From Apostichopus japonicus (Eukaryota > Echinodermata > Holothuroidea > Aspidochirotida > Stichopodidae): a stretch of 64,000 nucleotides of DNA. Location of the stretch: the NCBI RefSeq assembly GCF_037975245.1, contig NC_092569.1, positions 24,475,168-24,539,167 on the forward strand, in the 5' to 3' direction. Positions 47,495-57,312 of the stretch are shown piece after piece; within the stretch, counting starts at the first letter, position 1; each line of letters opens with the position of its first letter. The position numbers and the translations under genes are program-made. The notes beneath the pieces are model-generated. The model saw only the letters and a program-made list of their open reading frames with translations. It did not search any database and had not been told where the DNA came from.

Positions 47495-48489
47495 TTCACT
47501 GGGAAGAAATAAGGCGGGCATCTTTCTACCATTTCGTTGACGGCTGGCGTATTTAAGACCAGGTCCTGTCTACGGTATGCAGTCCTTATCATCATTTTTT
47601 AAATCTTGTCCATGTCCCTGTTTCTCTTTTGAACTTCTGTGCAAAAGTTTTCTCAATAAGACTCCATACTTGTTGCATCTTCTCCAATTGGAATGTCTGG
47701 TAAGTAATTTATTTCTGCTCTCTTTGGTTTTTTGTGTTTTGATGAAGACGTTCCAGGGTAGGAGCGCTTCCTTGAGTTAGCGTTTAGTTCCATGCAGTCC
47801 AACTTTCTCATTTTTGCTCTAAGATTACCCATCTTAAATTTGATGCTGTTAAGCATTTCATCATAGCCAGAGGAACTTCCCTTTTCAGCCAAACAAGGAT
47901 AGGTCCTCATGATTGCTTTTGCTACATCAGTGTATTCCATGTGTGTTGGATAAGCTTTGTACTCCCAAATGCGGGTAGCAATCGCATCAAGAAACTGACT
48001 TTTGTGATCTTTGCTTAAGTCAAGGTGCTTCTTTCCTTCTGACAGATACTTTCTATTACCATCTTCAAAAACCAGTTCAAGCTCTGGGCCTACTTTAGGT
48101 ACCTGAAAGACCTCTGGCCAACACCCTTGTCTCAGTTTGGCTTCTACCGACTGTATGTCATCATTTGAACTAACACTCATAGTGTCATGTGAGCTTCCGA
48201 ACGAACCGACAGATGACAGTGAGGGTGTACTACTCTGATAGCACTGATCTTCAGCAATTTCAGTGTATATCACTTGGACAGATGCACATGTCTCTGGTAA
48301 ATCATTTGCATTAGTTAGATTCACCATCTCACCGCCAAAGTCTGGATCAGCATATTGCAAAGTGAAACTGCCTTCAAGGCTTAACTTATCTTTCAAAGTT
48401 TCCATAAGGTTTTCAACAGACTCTGGACGTTGCTCAAGGGACACCTTCTGAATGTCCTTTGGTGACAACACTACCCTCAATTTGTACAT
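47495..48489 (-). pseudogene. PB1-domain / SAMD3-like gene, first coding exon
   Basis: Met at 48489 starts a 278-residue open frame. Residues about 1-80 look like a PB1 domain (YKLRVVLSPKDI; acidic OPCA-like YADPDFGGEMVNLTNANDLP), which mediates protein-protein pairing. A Ser-rich linker follows, then a conserved region with LDAIATRIWEYKAYPTHMEY, YPCLAEKGSSSGYDE, IKFKMGNLRAKMRKLDC and KRAEINYLPDIPIGED. After TGA at 47653-47655 the family homology continues (VQKRNRDMDKI, TAYRRQDLVL, then P-A-L-F) to a GTAAGT donor at 47494, with a second stop and one lost base. So the C-terminal part is decayed. A 5' UTR acceptor may lie at about 48501. The function of the family is unknown; repeated linkage to multi-copy loci suggests element cargo. 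Confidence 0.7.
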
Positions 48490-48736
48490 AGTATCAATTT
48501 CTGAGCAATCCTATGCATGAAAAGAGAACAATGTAAGTGAGTTAGAAGCTGGCTATATCGTTTCGTACACTCCCCTTAGAATTACAGTACTGTACCACAT
48601 AGTAATATTTTAGCAGTAAGTGCAACAACCCATTCAGCTGCAGTATACCAAATGCACTGCATAAATATGCAGTATGGCAGCTGATCTACTGTACATCTAC
48701 TCTTGGCTACTTGCATGAGCAAAAATTTTTTTTTTT

Positions 48737-48842
48737 TAATGATATCATCAAATATGACGTACATATCATTAAAACAATTTCAGATATCATTAAATAATTG
48801 TTGATATCATTAAATAATTGTTTATATCAATAAATACTGAAT
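48737..48842. repeat. Right-end GATATC array of the inverted-repeat element
   Basis: A short array of TGATATCATTAAATAATTG-type units and one ATATGACGTACATAT, inverted relative to 43205-43870. It leads into the right terminal repeat at about 48840-48873. Confidence 0.85.
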
Positions 48843-49124
48843 AAAAAATAAAATGGCTTGCCATACGACCGCGAATACCTTAAACTTTCTTGCCAAGGCA
48901 GAGCTAGAATATCACATAATATACTTAACTAAACTATCATCATACTGCTACTCGGAGTTTCACGGGTACGGCTAGCGCACCGATCATCAGGCAACTGAAC
49001 TGATCAACACAGGCTATTTCGGTTTCAGGCGTGTGTGTTTACGGTTGCCATGGCGACAGCGCGATAACGGCTCTGTTCATTTGTTGATGCATCTGTCCTT
49101 CGATTGTATTATGGCTAGCTTCTC

Positions 49125-50157
49125 TTACATGCATATATTGCTTGATCCTGATTCGCGTTGATGTGTGTCGGATTGCTTCAATATGTTCCATTCAATAGTG
49201 TAATAGCTCCCCTTGCTTTTCAGTGCCCAGATCTGCTTGGATAGTTCTGTCTCCTTTTCATATTTTTTGTTGGGAAACGACTTCGTGTGGTTGCGGTATC
49301 TAGATTTAAAATCGCCCCCGGTGAGCCCAACGTATGACCACGAATCGGGACCGGAAGTGACGGTGGCTTCGTGGATAAGCACTCTCCATGCAGAGGGTAG
49401 GCTCCTTTATCTCGACAGTTGCAAGTTTTGGTGGCATTTGTTGTTGGGTTGCTTTCCCGCATTATTCTGGTGTTGTGGGACTTGATGATGGAATCCATGT
49501 TTTTCATGCAACTGTAGCTCACTTACATCGTGTTTCTGTTGAAGATCTTCATCAGCTTGCTCCTACGTGGAAAGTACCTATCTATGAGCTTGAGGAACTG
49601 TGACCCCATGTTGGTTTCCACGTTCCTACTAAATGGTGGGTTGAACCACGTGATCTTCCTCTGGCGGTTTTTTTTTTTTTTCTTGGGTGTTGTTGGTGCG
49701 CCCCCGTCGTCGTATGAGATGGTACGTTCGTACCCGCTTTTCTTTAGCGCTGCGTTGTAAGGCGATATGCCATGCTGAAGGCTCCCTCGTTCGACGAGAG
49801 TTCCCTGATCCCCTTTTCAATGGCTGTGGGAATGTGTTTGGTGATGGTGGGTGGGTGGTTAGATTTGACATGTATGTAGAGCGGCTCGTCGTTGGGCTTC
49901 ATGTATGGTTTGCGAGTTCCAGATTCTAGGTCCAGGGTTGTGTCAAGGAAGTTAGTCGACTTTAGGTTCGGCTGGGCCGTGATGTTAAGTCCATGCGCCT
50001 GAAAAATCTTGACCAGCTCTTTGCGGGTGCGGTCTGCCTGTCTTCCAGAGTGGATTCGCAAGACGGCAAGACCGTCATCTCTGTAGAGGCCGACACTGGC
50101 CACCTCTAGCTCCGCTTCTAGTTGGTGTAGTATGTAGAGGCCTACCAACTCACACAT
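49125..50157 (-). mobile_element. Penelope-like element, second lineage, 5'-truncated
   Basis: On the minus strand, from 50157: RT C-terminal part with the catalytic YRDDGLAVL, FQAHGLNITAQPNLKSTNFL, then a KPNDEPLYIHVKSNHPP block. A frame change near 49744 and a T-run (49669-49681) break it. Then WFNPPF and a VSYSCMKNM block, a Cys-rich linker (CNCRDKG, CPL-like), and GIY-YIG with SYVGLTGGDFKSRYRNHTKS near 49340-49280, ending near 49125. It differs clearly in sequence from the element at 11420-13310, so two Penelope-like lineages are present. I see no hammerhead next to it. Confidence 0.88.
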
Positions 50158-50205
50158 TTCTGCACCATCGCAAGCACCATCGCAAGCACCATCGTATGCT
50201 ATATG

Positions 50206-50206
<1 letters not shown>

Positions 50207-50286
<80 letters not shown>
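50207..50286. repeat. (TA)n microsatellite
   Basis: Pure TA run between the second Penelope-like element and a SINE fragment. Confidence 0.97.
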
Positions 50287-50400
50287 TCCCTGTTCTAGAT
50301 TTGTCAACTCATAATATATATATATCGTTCGAATCCCAGTGGAGGTTGGAAGTTTTTCACTGTTCTGGATTTTCCAACTCATTACAATCACCATGCCAAC
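50287..50400 (+). mobile_element. tRNA-derived SINE fragment
   Basis: Contains TTCGAATCCCAGTGGAGG, then a tail GTTTTTCACTGTTCTGGATTT..CCAACTCATTAC that matches the tail of the SINE at 52521-52642. The A-box half is missing, replaced by a TA run. A further half tail (CTGTTCTAGATTTGTCAAC) lies at 50289-50311. Confidence 0.6.
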
Positions 50401-50808
50401 ATAGAACATATTCAGTATAAGGCATATTACACCACTGCAAAGGCACACATGCACATGTGAGCAATGCCTTACTTGCCGGTACCATGGCATGTGCTTCAGA
50501 ATGAAATAATACAATTAGTGTACCATTATCGACCTGAAAAGTTTCACGACAATTCTTTAAAATATAATACAATATAGGAACAAATTGAAACGATGACCTT
50601 TGCTTTAACCCTGCTATTTTATTCAATATAGTAAGCGCTTTCCAAGCATTTCACTTACAGAGTTTAGTTGTAGCGTATACGTTTTGTAATGGTTCCTGTA
50701 CTGCACAGTTTTCAAGCAACCCGGATCGCAACTTCATGTGTTTATCTTTATTATTGGATCAAGAGAGCTGGGACTTACTGTTAATGGTATCTTATTCATA
50801 TCTAACAG

Positions 50809-51099
50809 AACATTGTCCAACTCAACAGAGTGGCTTCTTTGGAGAAACGGGAAATATAATTTGCCACTTTAAGCCAAATTTCAATAAAGTTTCGTGGTAT
50901 TTGGAACAGGACAAACCCCTGATTCAACTGGAAGGATCGGACATCTCTGGTCCGGGCTACGAGAGCGAGAAGTACAGCGTAAAACAGAATGGATCTCTCG
51001 TCATACGTCGTGTTACTGAAGAAAACGAAGCCCACTACAGAGTGATTTTAATTGATGCCAATAATATCTCCACCGTTCATCGCGTGGAATTTAAGCTAG
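50809..51099 (+). CDS. Gene C exon 2: Ig-like domain 1
   Basis: A 291-nt phase 1-1 exon, acceptor TATCTAACAG, donor G|GTAGGT. It encodes about 97 residues: HCPTQQSGFFGETGNIIC (Cys 16 apart, as in gene B), VSWYLEQ (strand C Trp), SGPGYESEKYSV, QNGSLVIRRV (strand E) and AHYRVIL, where the F-strand Cys of a standard Ig is missing. The sequence is well conserved in motif but far from identical to the gene B domain, so the family is diverse. N-glycosylation is likely at NGS and NIS. A ligand-binding role is inferred from architecture only. Confidence 0.82.
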
Positions 51100-52196
51100 G
51101 TAGGTGATGAATGCAGTCTCATATTTAATGCCGTTTTGAAGATTCGGTGTATAGTTTATGACAAATGATTTTCCATTATACAGAAAAACACAATTAATTT
51201 AGTGATCCAAACCGTGGAAAAAACTTGGTTTTTATTGATTATGCCAATTACATATGAGTAATTTACACGAAAAGTAATCACTTCATCATTAAAAATTAAT
51301 TTCCAAGTATAATTTAATTCTACCAAGGTTAATAAGTGTCTTGGTTGTAAAAGTTTACAACACTATACAGAACAATCACTTCGATTCATAAAATCCATTT
51401 TGTTAAATGGTTTAACTGAGGCTTTCCCAACTTTGTTTTCATATTCGTATGAGTAATTCATTTGTTGTACCTTTATCCCGTGATAAAGATGCCCCCTTTG
51501 TGTTGATATGGAACATTGCCAAAGCGTTTAATAAAAAATAACGCCCATTGCTATGCAAGCCTCTTTATTGTTGTCACATTTAATTGATCTGTCACATATA
51601 AAAAAGAAATATTTGCTCGCATGTTCATTTTAAGCAAAAAGTCGAAAATAAAAACAGCCAGGGGTTGGGTGAGTTTTTTCTTTGTTGAGTTCTGCTGCTG
51701 TTGAAAGGTATGTTACAACATGTTTTCAGCTTAATTGTCAAGAAATTGCCTTCCAGAGTTCCAATAAGGAGTGAAATTTTCCACAAACAGCGCACTCTAA
51801 TACTTTTTAGTGACATTGTGTGACCTTGATAAGCATTGCGAGTTCGTGAAATGATGCATATGTATTATAACAGTATATTTAGACATGCTCGTTTCTTCTC
51901 TTTTTGTTTATATTTCTGGACTTTTTGTTCTTTAGAAAAGTGCCTTGGTACCCTTTCATGTTTGTTTGTCGTGGTGGCCTGCTATTTCAATGGAGATCCA
52001 TGCATTTTCTAGCGTGCTCTAATATGTTACCTTATCCCACTTGATCCTTACCTCTAGTCCTGATTTGAATGAGTCATTAAATATATTTTATTTATAAGAT
52101 ATGATATGTGAATACGTTTGATGAAACCAAGGAAACAATATAAATATGTACCAACTAAATAACAAAAGAACAGATTTGTAGCCGACATGACACACC

Positions 52197-52200
<4 letters not shown>
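51100..52200. other. Gene C intron, nothing recognised
   Basis: No exon, repeat or mobile element is recognised in this part of the intron between the two Ig exons. Confidence 0.55.

Positions 52201-52286
<86 letters not shown>
52201..52286. repeat. (TA)n with GTTGGATAGCATCATA repeats after it
   Basis: A TA run followed by three to four copies of AGTTGGATAGCATCATA or similar, alternating with short TA runs, up to about 52391. This is a compound minisatellite. Confidence 0.93.
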
Positions 52287-52290
<4 letters not shown>

Positions 52291-52520
52291 TGGATAGCAT
52301 CATATAGCATCATATAGTTGGATAGCATATATATATATATATATAGTTGGATAGCATCATATATATATATATATGTAGTTGGATAGCATCATGTTTGATC
52401 TCTAGAGTAAGGCAAAATATGTCACCAAAAACAGAGCTAGTATTGTTCGATATAGGTGACAAACGCCTACAGTGGAATTACGATCTTCCTTACCGGTTTC
52501 GAACCTCTGGACATACAATC

Positions 52521-52639
52521 AGCGTGCATAGCCTAGTGGTAGGGTGTCCGCGTACAGAGCGGGAGGCCCGTGGTTCGAATCCCGGTGGAGTCTGAAAGTT
52601 TTTACACTGTTTTTGATTTTCCAAGTCATTACGATTTTC

Positions 52640-52642
<3 letters not shown>
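52521..52642 (+). mobile_element. tRNA-derived SINE
   Basis: The A box TAGCCTAGTGG (52529-52539) and B box GGTTCGAATCC (52572-52582) of RNA polymerase III are at tRNA-like spacing, with an anticodon-arm-like CCGC/GCGG stem between. A non-tRNA body (GTTTTTACACTGTTTTTGATT) follows and runs into a (TA)n tail at 52643. A truncated relative is at 50287. It needs LINE machinery to move; which LINE is not known. It is not a working tRNA because the acceptor stem does not pair. Confidence 0.75.

Positions 52643-52730
<88 letters not shown>
52643..52730. repeat. (TA)n tail of SINE, abutting Ig exon acceptor region
   Basis: TA run ending 32 bp before the Ig exon acceptor, so it occupies the usual branch-point region of that intron. 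Confidence 0.97.
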
Positions 52731-52732
<2 letters not shown>

Positions 52733-52762
52733 CTTACCTGAAATTTTCCTTCATTTTTGCAG

Positions 52763-53065
52763 AGTCTGGTTGCTGGGGTAGTCAATATGGCTACTGCGGA
52801 AAAAAGGGCATAATTAATTGTAACTTCGAGCCAGGTTATGAAGATGTATATTGGTATGATGATACTATCGAGCATACATCAATTATTAGATTAGAGAACG
52901 GAGTTAAATCAGGAAGAGGTTACGATAGTAACGAATATGACGTCGCACAAAATGGATCCCTTGTCATTAAGAATGTACAGCTCAAACATGAACAGGAGTA
53001 TAAAGTCATCCGATATGGCGGCGAACACCAAATTATGGAATACAGAATCACGTTTTCTGTCATAG
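52763..53065 (+). CDS. Gene C exon 3: Ig-like domain 2
   Basis: A 303-nt phase 1-1 exon, acceptor TTCATTTTTGCAG, donor G|GTGAGT. It encodes about 101 residues: SGCWGSQYGYCGKKGIINC (Cys 16 apart plus an extra Cys), VYWYDD, SGRGYDSNEYDVAQ, NGSLVIKNVQ and QEYKVIR, again with no F-strand Cys. It is closer to the gene B Ig exon than to gene C domain 1, so domain 2 and gene B share a more recent ancestor. Upstream the intron is replaced by a SINE and a TA run, which may affect splicing. Confidence 0.82.
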
Positions 53066-53528
53066 GTGAGTGCTTACGAAGTTCATACTTTACATCCGTG
53101 TACTAATTAGTGCCAAGAACGCCGTAATATAAATATAAAATCATTGAACATTAATTAACAAATAAAGCACTATAATCTGAAAGTACATGCACTACCTCCA
53201 AAGTAGAGTATAAACGAATAATCGAAAATACAGAATTTAGTTGTCGACCAATTGAAGACACCCTTGCATTTAGTTGCTCACCACAGAGTAAATGCTAGCA
53301 AATTTAACTGATAGAGTGAAAGCTGTAAATCTATTTAGAGCTAAATTGACATGAATTCCCTCTCTGATAAGAGTGGCTCTCAGTACAAGTATAATTTGAT
53401 CATCCTTTACACTCCCAAAGAAGGACTTTCCATTGTTTGTAATGTAGATTGAACATTCCATATGAATGTTACTTGTTTTAATAACTGTCAAGAATGAAAA
53501 CATTTTGTTTATCTATATGTGTTTGAAG

Positions 53529-53579
53529 GGGCAGGAGTAACATACTGTTGGCCCAATGGAACGGCATCTACCAATCCAG
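53529..53579 (+). CDS. Gene C stalk exon
   Basis: A 51-nt phase 1-1 exon: (G)AGVTYCWPNGTASTNP, acceptor GTGTTTGAAG, donor CCAG|GTAAGA. An alternative acceptor GGGCAG six bases downstream keeps frame and would drop two residues. One Cys and one NGT sequon are present. The ending CCAG|GTAAG is the hallmark of the family's stalk exons. Confidence 0.6.
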
Positions 53580-55113
53580 GTAAGAACCAGAAACGATTAA
53601 AATATATTAAGATTCACGCTGTGTGCAATATATATTTCAAGAACAGGTAAATGTATTTACTAATAGTGTCTTTTTTTGTTATATATTCTAATCTGTAATT
53701 TTCAAGAGTGTTCAGGAGGACCACTATAACCTGGAAAATTCCAGACTTCTGTTCTGTGCAAAGTTAGTTCTGACAGAGTGAAATAACTCATTCCTTTTAG
53801 AACTTGATTGACATGTAAGTTACTCTCTGGTAAGAGTGACTTTCACTTCAGTAAATTGCGATCATCCTCAACACCATAGAGAGTAAATTCTCAATTCGCT
53901 GAAATTAAATGCGTGCACATCCCTTATGAATGTTATACTTGTCTATATTGACCGACGTATGAGCATATTTGTTAGTGCTTCACCCCAGTTGGGAAAACAT
54001 GTAGTGTGACACCGAACCCTCTTGAAATTGTGTTATACAATAGCAGACTCAATATTCACAGCTTCATCTGTCAAAATGTGCATTCCTATGTCTTGAAAAG
54101 TTTTAAAGAAAAGTTGAAACACCACTGTGTTGTGCGGTGTCTACTTCTAAAGTGTACGGTATGTGAAATTATAATGATGATGGTAATAATGGAGATGATA
54201 AAATTTTGCCAGTGAGTTACCAACCGTTTGCTTTATATCCGTGTTCAAAAGACGTAAAATAAACATAGCATCACACATAATTTTACAACCGAGAATCAAA
54301 AATACGTTTACTGTTTTTAATGTTAGTTAAATAGTTAATTCTCATCGCTATCCGCCATTACTCATAATTGCAGATACTGATAATAAGCAAGTTCAGAGTT
54401 ACGAGTGCGCATGCCCGATTCTCACTTGGGGTCAGGTCAACTGAGAATTGAATCCTCGGAAAACGTAAACAATGACAGCTTTTCATGACGATAATCGCAC
54501 TAAGAATGGGTTACTGCGACATTCGGAATTTATTTCTAGTGCATATTTCGGTGTGTTTACGACTTAAAAACGTGTATAAATTGACTGAAACTACTTCATA
54601 ATAATATTGAATATAATGGAACACAGGTCCGTATCGCACGTGAAATAGTTAGTCTGATATAGGCCTACGAACGGGAAAAAGGAGTATATGTTACTGTATC
54701 CTTCGTATGGGTTACGCGACCTTACGTGGTTGCGGGTGTCTTAATGCTTCGCGGAAGTTCTAACTGATAATTTTCGGAAATGAATTTAAAATATAGCATG
54801 GAACAAACTATTTTGCCCTTTTGTTTGTCATTATGAGCCTGAACTGTTTTTTTAGAGAATATCGTAAGCCACTCGAGTCTAAAATACTAACAGTGACACT
54901 GACAGAACTGTAGATCTAAATAGGCCTACATAACCTATCCTCATACTCGTTGCTTTTACGTCCATCAACGAACACTGCATAGTAAAGGCATTGGTATATT
55001 GTAGTTGCAACTACATGGTTTTTCATGTTAAGAAATATTAGTTCTCTTCATTTTTATGCGTGATTTAAAATAAGCTTAGTCTTATTCTTGGCATATTCCT
55101 ACTACTTATAGGG

Positions 55114-55681
55114 GGTGTTACTGAAACGAATGACAATTGCGTTACACATAACGAATGACAATATGTTGTACACACTAAAAAATTGCGTTGACTAAAACGA
55201 ATGAAAGTAAATGACAGCACAGACATTTGCTTCAACTGGATATCACAGTTCAGACTTTGTGGGTATATTAAAGCCACGCAAAAAATCGGAAAATTGGGGT
55301 TTAAATCGCAAAAATTCGAGTTGACATTTTGCGACTGTGACCGGTATTTTCGGTAAATTCTTGAGCAAGATGTTTGACTTGTCCTGTGGGATTTTACCCC
55401 GTGAACTTAGGGGAATTGAAAACAAAATTGTTGCTGTATAAAAATTATTGTTTTTATTACCCCCCCCCCAGGGCAAGGGGACGGTCGCCTCCCTGGCGGA
55501 GGTTCTTTTCCCAGACTGATCATAAAGGTGGGACCTCTTCTCTCTTATCCCTCTTATATCCACTCACCACCGTCCTTCGTTGTTATTCGTTGTCATTCGC
55601 TGTCATTCGCGAATGATAATTAACCCTGTACAAAGTCAATTGTCATTCGGTCATTCGCTGTCATTCGTTTTTGTTTGTCCT
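55114..55681. mobile_element. MITE with subterminal CGAATGACA repeats
   Basis: Flanked by CTTATAGGG at 55105-55113 and 55682-55690, a probable 9-bp target duplication (8-10 bp fits hAT or MULE types). Both ends carry clusters of CGAATGACA in inverted orientation (left 55125-55205, right 55575-55670). The middle has a poly-C run and no coding frame. Confidence 0.65.
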
Positions 55682-55732
55682 CTTATAGGGTGGGTTCAAT
55701 TTGTTCGAAAAGAATAAATAAAAATATTTATT

Positions 55733-56299
55733 TTATTTGGAGAAGAACATTATAAAAAATAATAGTGGGTGGGGGGATTTCCAGGGGTTATTCCAAGGAA
55801 TATTATTAATACGCTGCGATGGTGTACACTCTGCCTTTAGAAAGCACAACCTTGACTCGGCAGAAATGGCATTGTAAAATATTTCCCAGAGCCACCCAGA
55901 CTCTAAATAGCTGAAGACTTTACCATCTTTATAGTCCGTCATCAGTCTTTGCTTCAGTTCAATGTTATCAATACTGGTAAAATAATGCGCAATATCAATG
56001 TACATGCAAGGCGGCCATTTTTTCATTTCAATTTCGCCTTCCCATGCAAGTGGTAAATCCAAAAGAGGATCGGGCATGGTCTTTCCTTCAACCTGAAGTA
56101 CCGATGCGTAGTCATCTGCCTTTTCATTTCGCGCATCTGCTTTATTAACTTCAGCAATGTTCATCTGAACGGCAGCATACGCTAAAGCAACCAACTCTTC
56201 TTTCCGGCCATTCATCTTCAACTTTCGTTTCTTTAAAAATTCCTTCAGTCTGTCAACTTTCCAAAGTTTAAACTCTTCCAAACTTGTAGGAATATCCAT
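55733..56299 (-). CDS. SAP-domain protein, C-terminally truncated
   Basis: An open frame of 188 residues from Met 56299. Residues about 10-46 form a SAP domain, a helix-loop-helix DNA-binding motif (WKVDRLKEFLKKRKLKMNGR, then KEELVALAYAAVQ). Then come LPDPL-like and WPPCMYIDIAHYF blocks, YKDGKVFSYLESGWLWEIFY, and SAESRLCFLKAECTPSQRIN. This is the N-terminal part of a family of multi-copy invertebrate genes that go on to a SWIM zinc finger and a YqaJ-type nuclease domain (from memory, not checked). Both later domains are missing; homology ends near residue 165 and the rest is unrelated. The start sits about 170 bp from the element's right end. It is likely non-functional cargo. Confidence 0.75.
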   Translation of the reverse strand: MDIPTSLEEFKLWKVDRLKEFLKKRKLKMNGRKEELVALAYAAVQMNIAEVNKADARNEKADDYASVLQVEGKTMPDPLLDLPLAWEGEIEMKKWPPCMYIDIAHYFTSIDNIELKQRLMTDYKDGKVFSYLESGWLWEIFYNAISAESRLCFLKAECTPSQRINNIPWNNPWKSPHPLLFFIMFFSK

Positions 56300-57205
56300 C
56301 CCAAAGCGAAAAAACAGAGTAAATTTAGACGTAAATTATGCGATTTCTAATGTTTACTGTAAGTGCTCATTAAGTTAACGTGGGTACGCGAGCATACAAC
56401 TCTCGTCGCAACGAGAGTATTCTTATTTGACCTCTTGACCTCTTTTGCGCAATGCAAACTCTGAACTCGCTTATTCACGCAGTGTGACCACAGAGCTCCA
56501 ATTTACTACATACACAACGGAAACTACCAAACCAGGTAAGATATAATATGACCTTATACCGAAATTGGAAGTGTGCAGCATTTTATTAAATGCTCTTCTT
56601 TTAAAGTAATGATGGTTGATGAAGTTGGGGCTGGGGTTCCTCCTCCTGGAGCAAAAGTGAAAAGTTGTAAATCAAATGGTGCTTTGTGAGGCATATTAAG
56701 ACTTAACATTATGTCTGTATAGAAGTAGCCATAAAAACGTTATCATAACACTAATCAAATAAAAGGACTGTAGCAACACTTGCACCTAGATTTCTACCCG
56801 TATCATGTAAAAGAAATTATTTGTTAGATATTCGGATGTTTCCACAAATATATGATGTGATATACCGTACTAAATACTAAATATATTGTAAACCAGTGGT
56901 CTGCAACCTTTTCAGGCCACGAACTAGCCAATGTTTTTAGCAATCAGTCTCGACCAATTGATTTTCACGATATCGCGCAGAACAATTTTACTTTTTCTGT
57001 CGGCATTCAGCAAAGCCTAAACTAATGTTTACAGTTTTCAGCGATTTCTGAAACGACCCCGCGCCCCATCGACAAGTCCCATTGTTGTGGATCATCGGTA
57101 TAACTATATATAACGTTATATTCTATGTATATCGTTTTATTATAATTTAACGAGATATATTGTGAGAACATTTTCTGGAACTGATTCATTGTATTTTATC
57201 AACAG

Positions 57206-57312
57206 AGGATTCCAACAGAGCATGGCTACATTTGATATGGATTGTCGTCGTCGTCGTCGCCGTCGTCATCGTCGTTGTCTTAGAAGTAAAAAAAGGAGAG
57301 CAAATCAGGTGA
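57206..57312 (+). CDS. Gene C terminal exon: poly-valine transmembrane segment
   Basis: Acceptor ATTTTATCAACAG, phase 1: (E)DSNRAWLHL, then IWIVVVVVAVVIVVVL as membrane helix, then EVKKGEQIR and TGA at 57310-57312. It is the paralogue of gene A's exon at 2177, with one more GTC repeat, an ATC (Ile) interruption, and a changed frame after the helix, so the tail is 9 residues instead of about 35. The Arg-rich frame at 57162-57395 is a shadow of the same repeat. With the other gene C exons the total is 828 nt, 275 residues plus stop. Confidence 0.6.

Larger units (their letters stand above)
43171..48873. mobile_element. 5.7-kb inverted-repeat element carrying a PB1/SAMD3-like gene
   Basis: The two ends are inverted copies over roughly 90 bp. 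The left end starts GCGACCGTATGGCAAGCC and the right end, read on the minus strand, starts GCGGTCGTATGGCAAGCC. Both run through TTTTTATTCA into arrays of GATATC palindromes (43205-43870 and 48737-48842). Between them lies a two-exon-plus gene on the minus strand related to multi-copy SAMD3-like genes, and a MITE. I see no transposase. No clear target duplication is visible. It resembles a DNA transposon with subterminal palindromic repeats. The class is unknown to me. Confidence 0.6.
54385..56472. mobile_element. DNA transposon with 18-26-bp TIRs and a SAP-domain gene
   Basis: Left end AAGCAAGTTCAGAGTT; right end, on the minus strand, AAGCGAGTTCAGAGTT, followed on both sides by an imperfect extension to TGCGC. 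The flanks overlap by two bases (AT), so the target duplication is 2 bp or absent. The interior holds a nested MITE (55114-55681) and, next to the right end, a truncated gene with a SAP domain on the minus strand. No transposase is visible. The intact exon in paralogues gives the pre-insertion sequence. Confidence 0.8.
54374..56535 (+). pseudogene. Stalk exon split by a transposon
   Basis: The DTDNS stalk exon starts at 54374 after ATAATTGCAG but is cut after 11 bases by a 2.1-kb element. It resumes at 56473 (ATTCACGCAGTGTGACC) and ends at 56535 with the usual CCAG|GTAAG. It also has small changes within. It cannot be used as one exon, so gene C must skip it; the phase-1 design lets 53579 splice straight to 57206. 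Confidence 0.85.

Noticed and set aside
48263-48451. Plus-strand frame inside the SAMD3-like exon
   Set aside because: Shadow of the minus-strand frame, which has domain-level support.
49044-49124. Hammerhead ribozyme at the 3' end of the minus-strand Penelope-like element
   Set aside because: I looked for the CUGANGA and GAAA boxes with a stem II between them and found none.
52525-52595. A functional tRNA gene
   Set aside because: A and B boxes are present but the acceptor arms do not pair, and the body and tail are SINE-like with a second copy nearby.
52570-53106. Single 178-residue protein
   Set aside because: It runs through the SINE and TA repeat into the Ig exon. Only 52763-53065 is coding.
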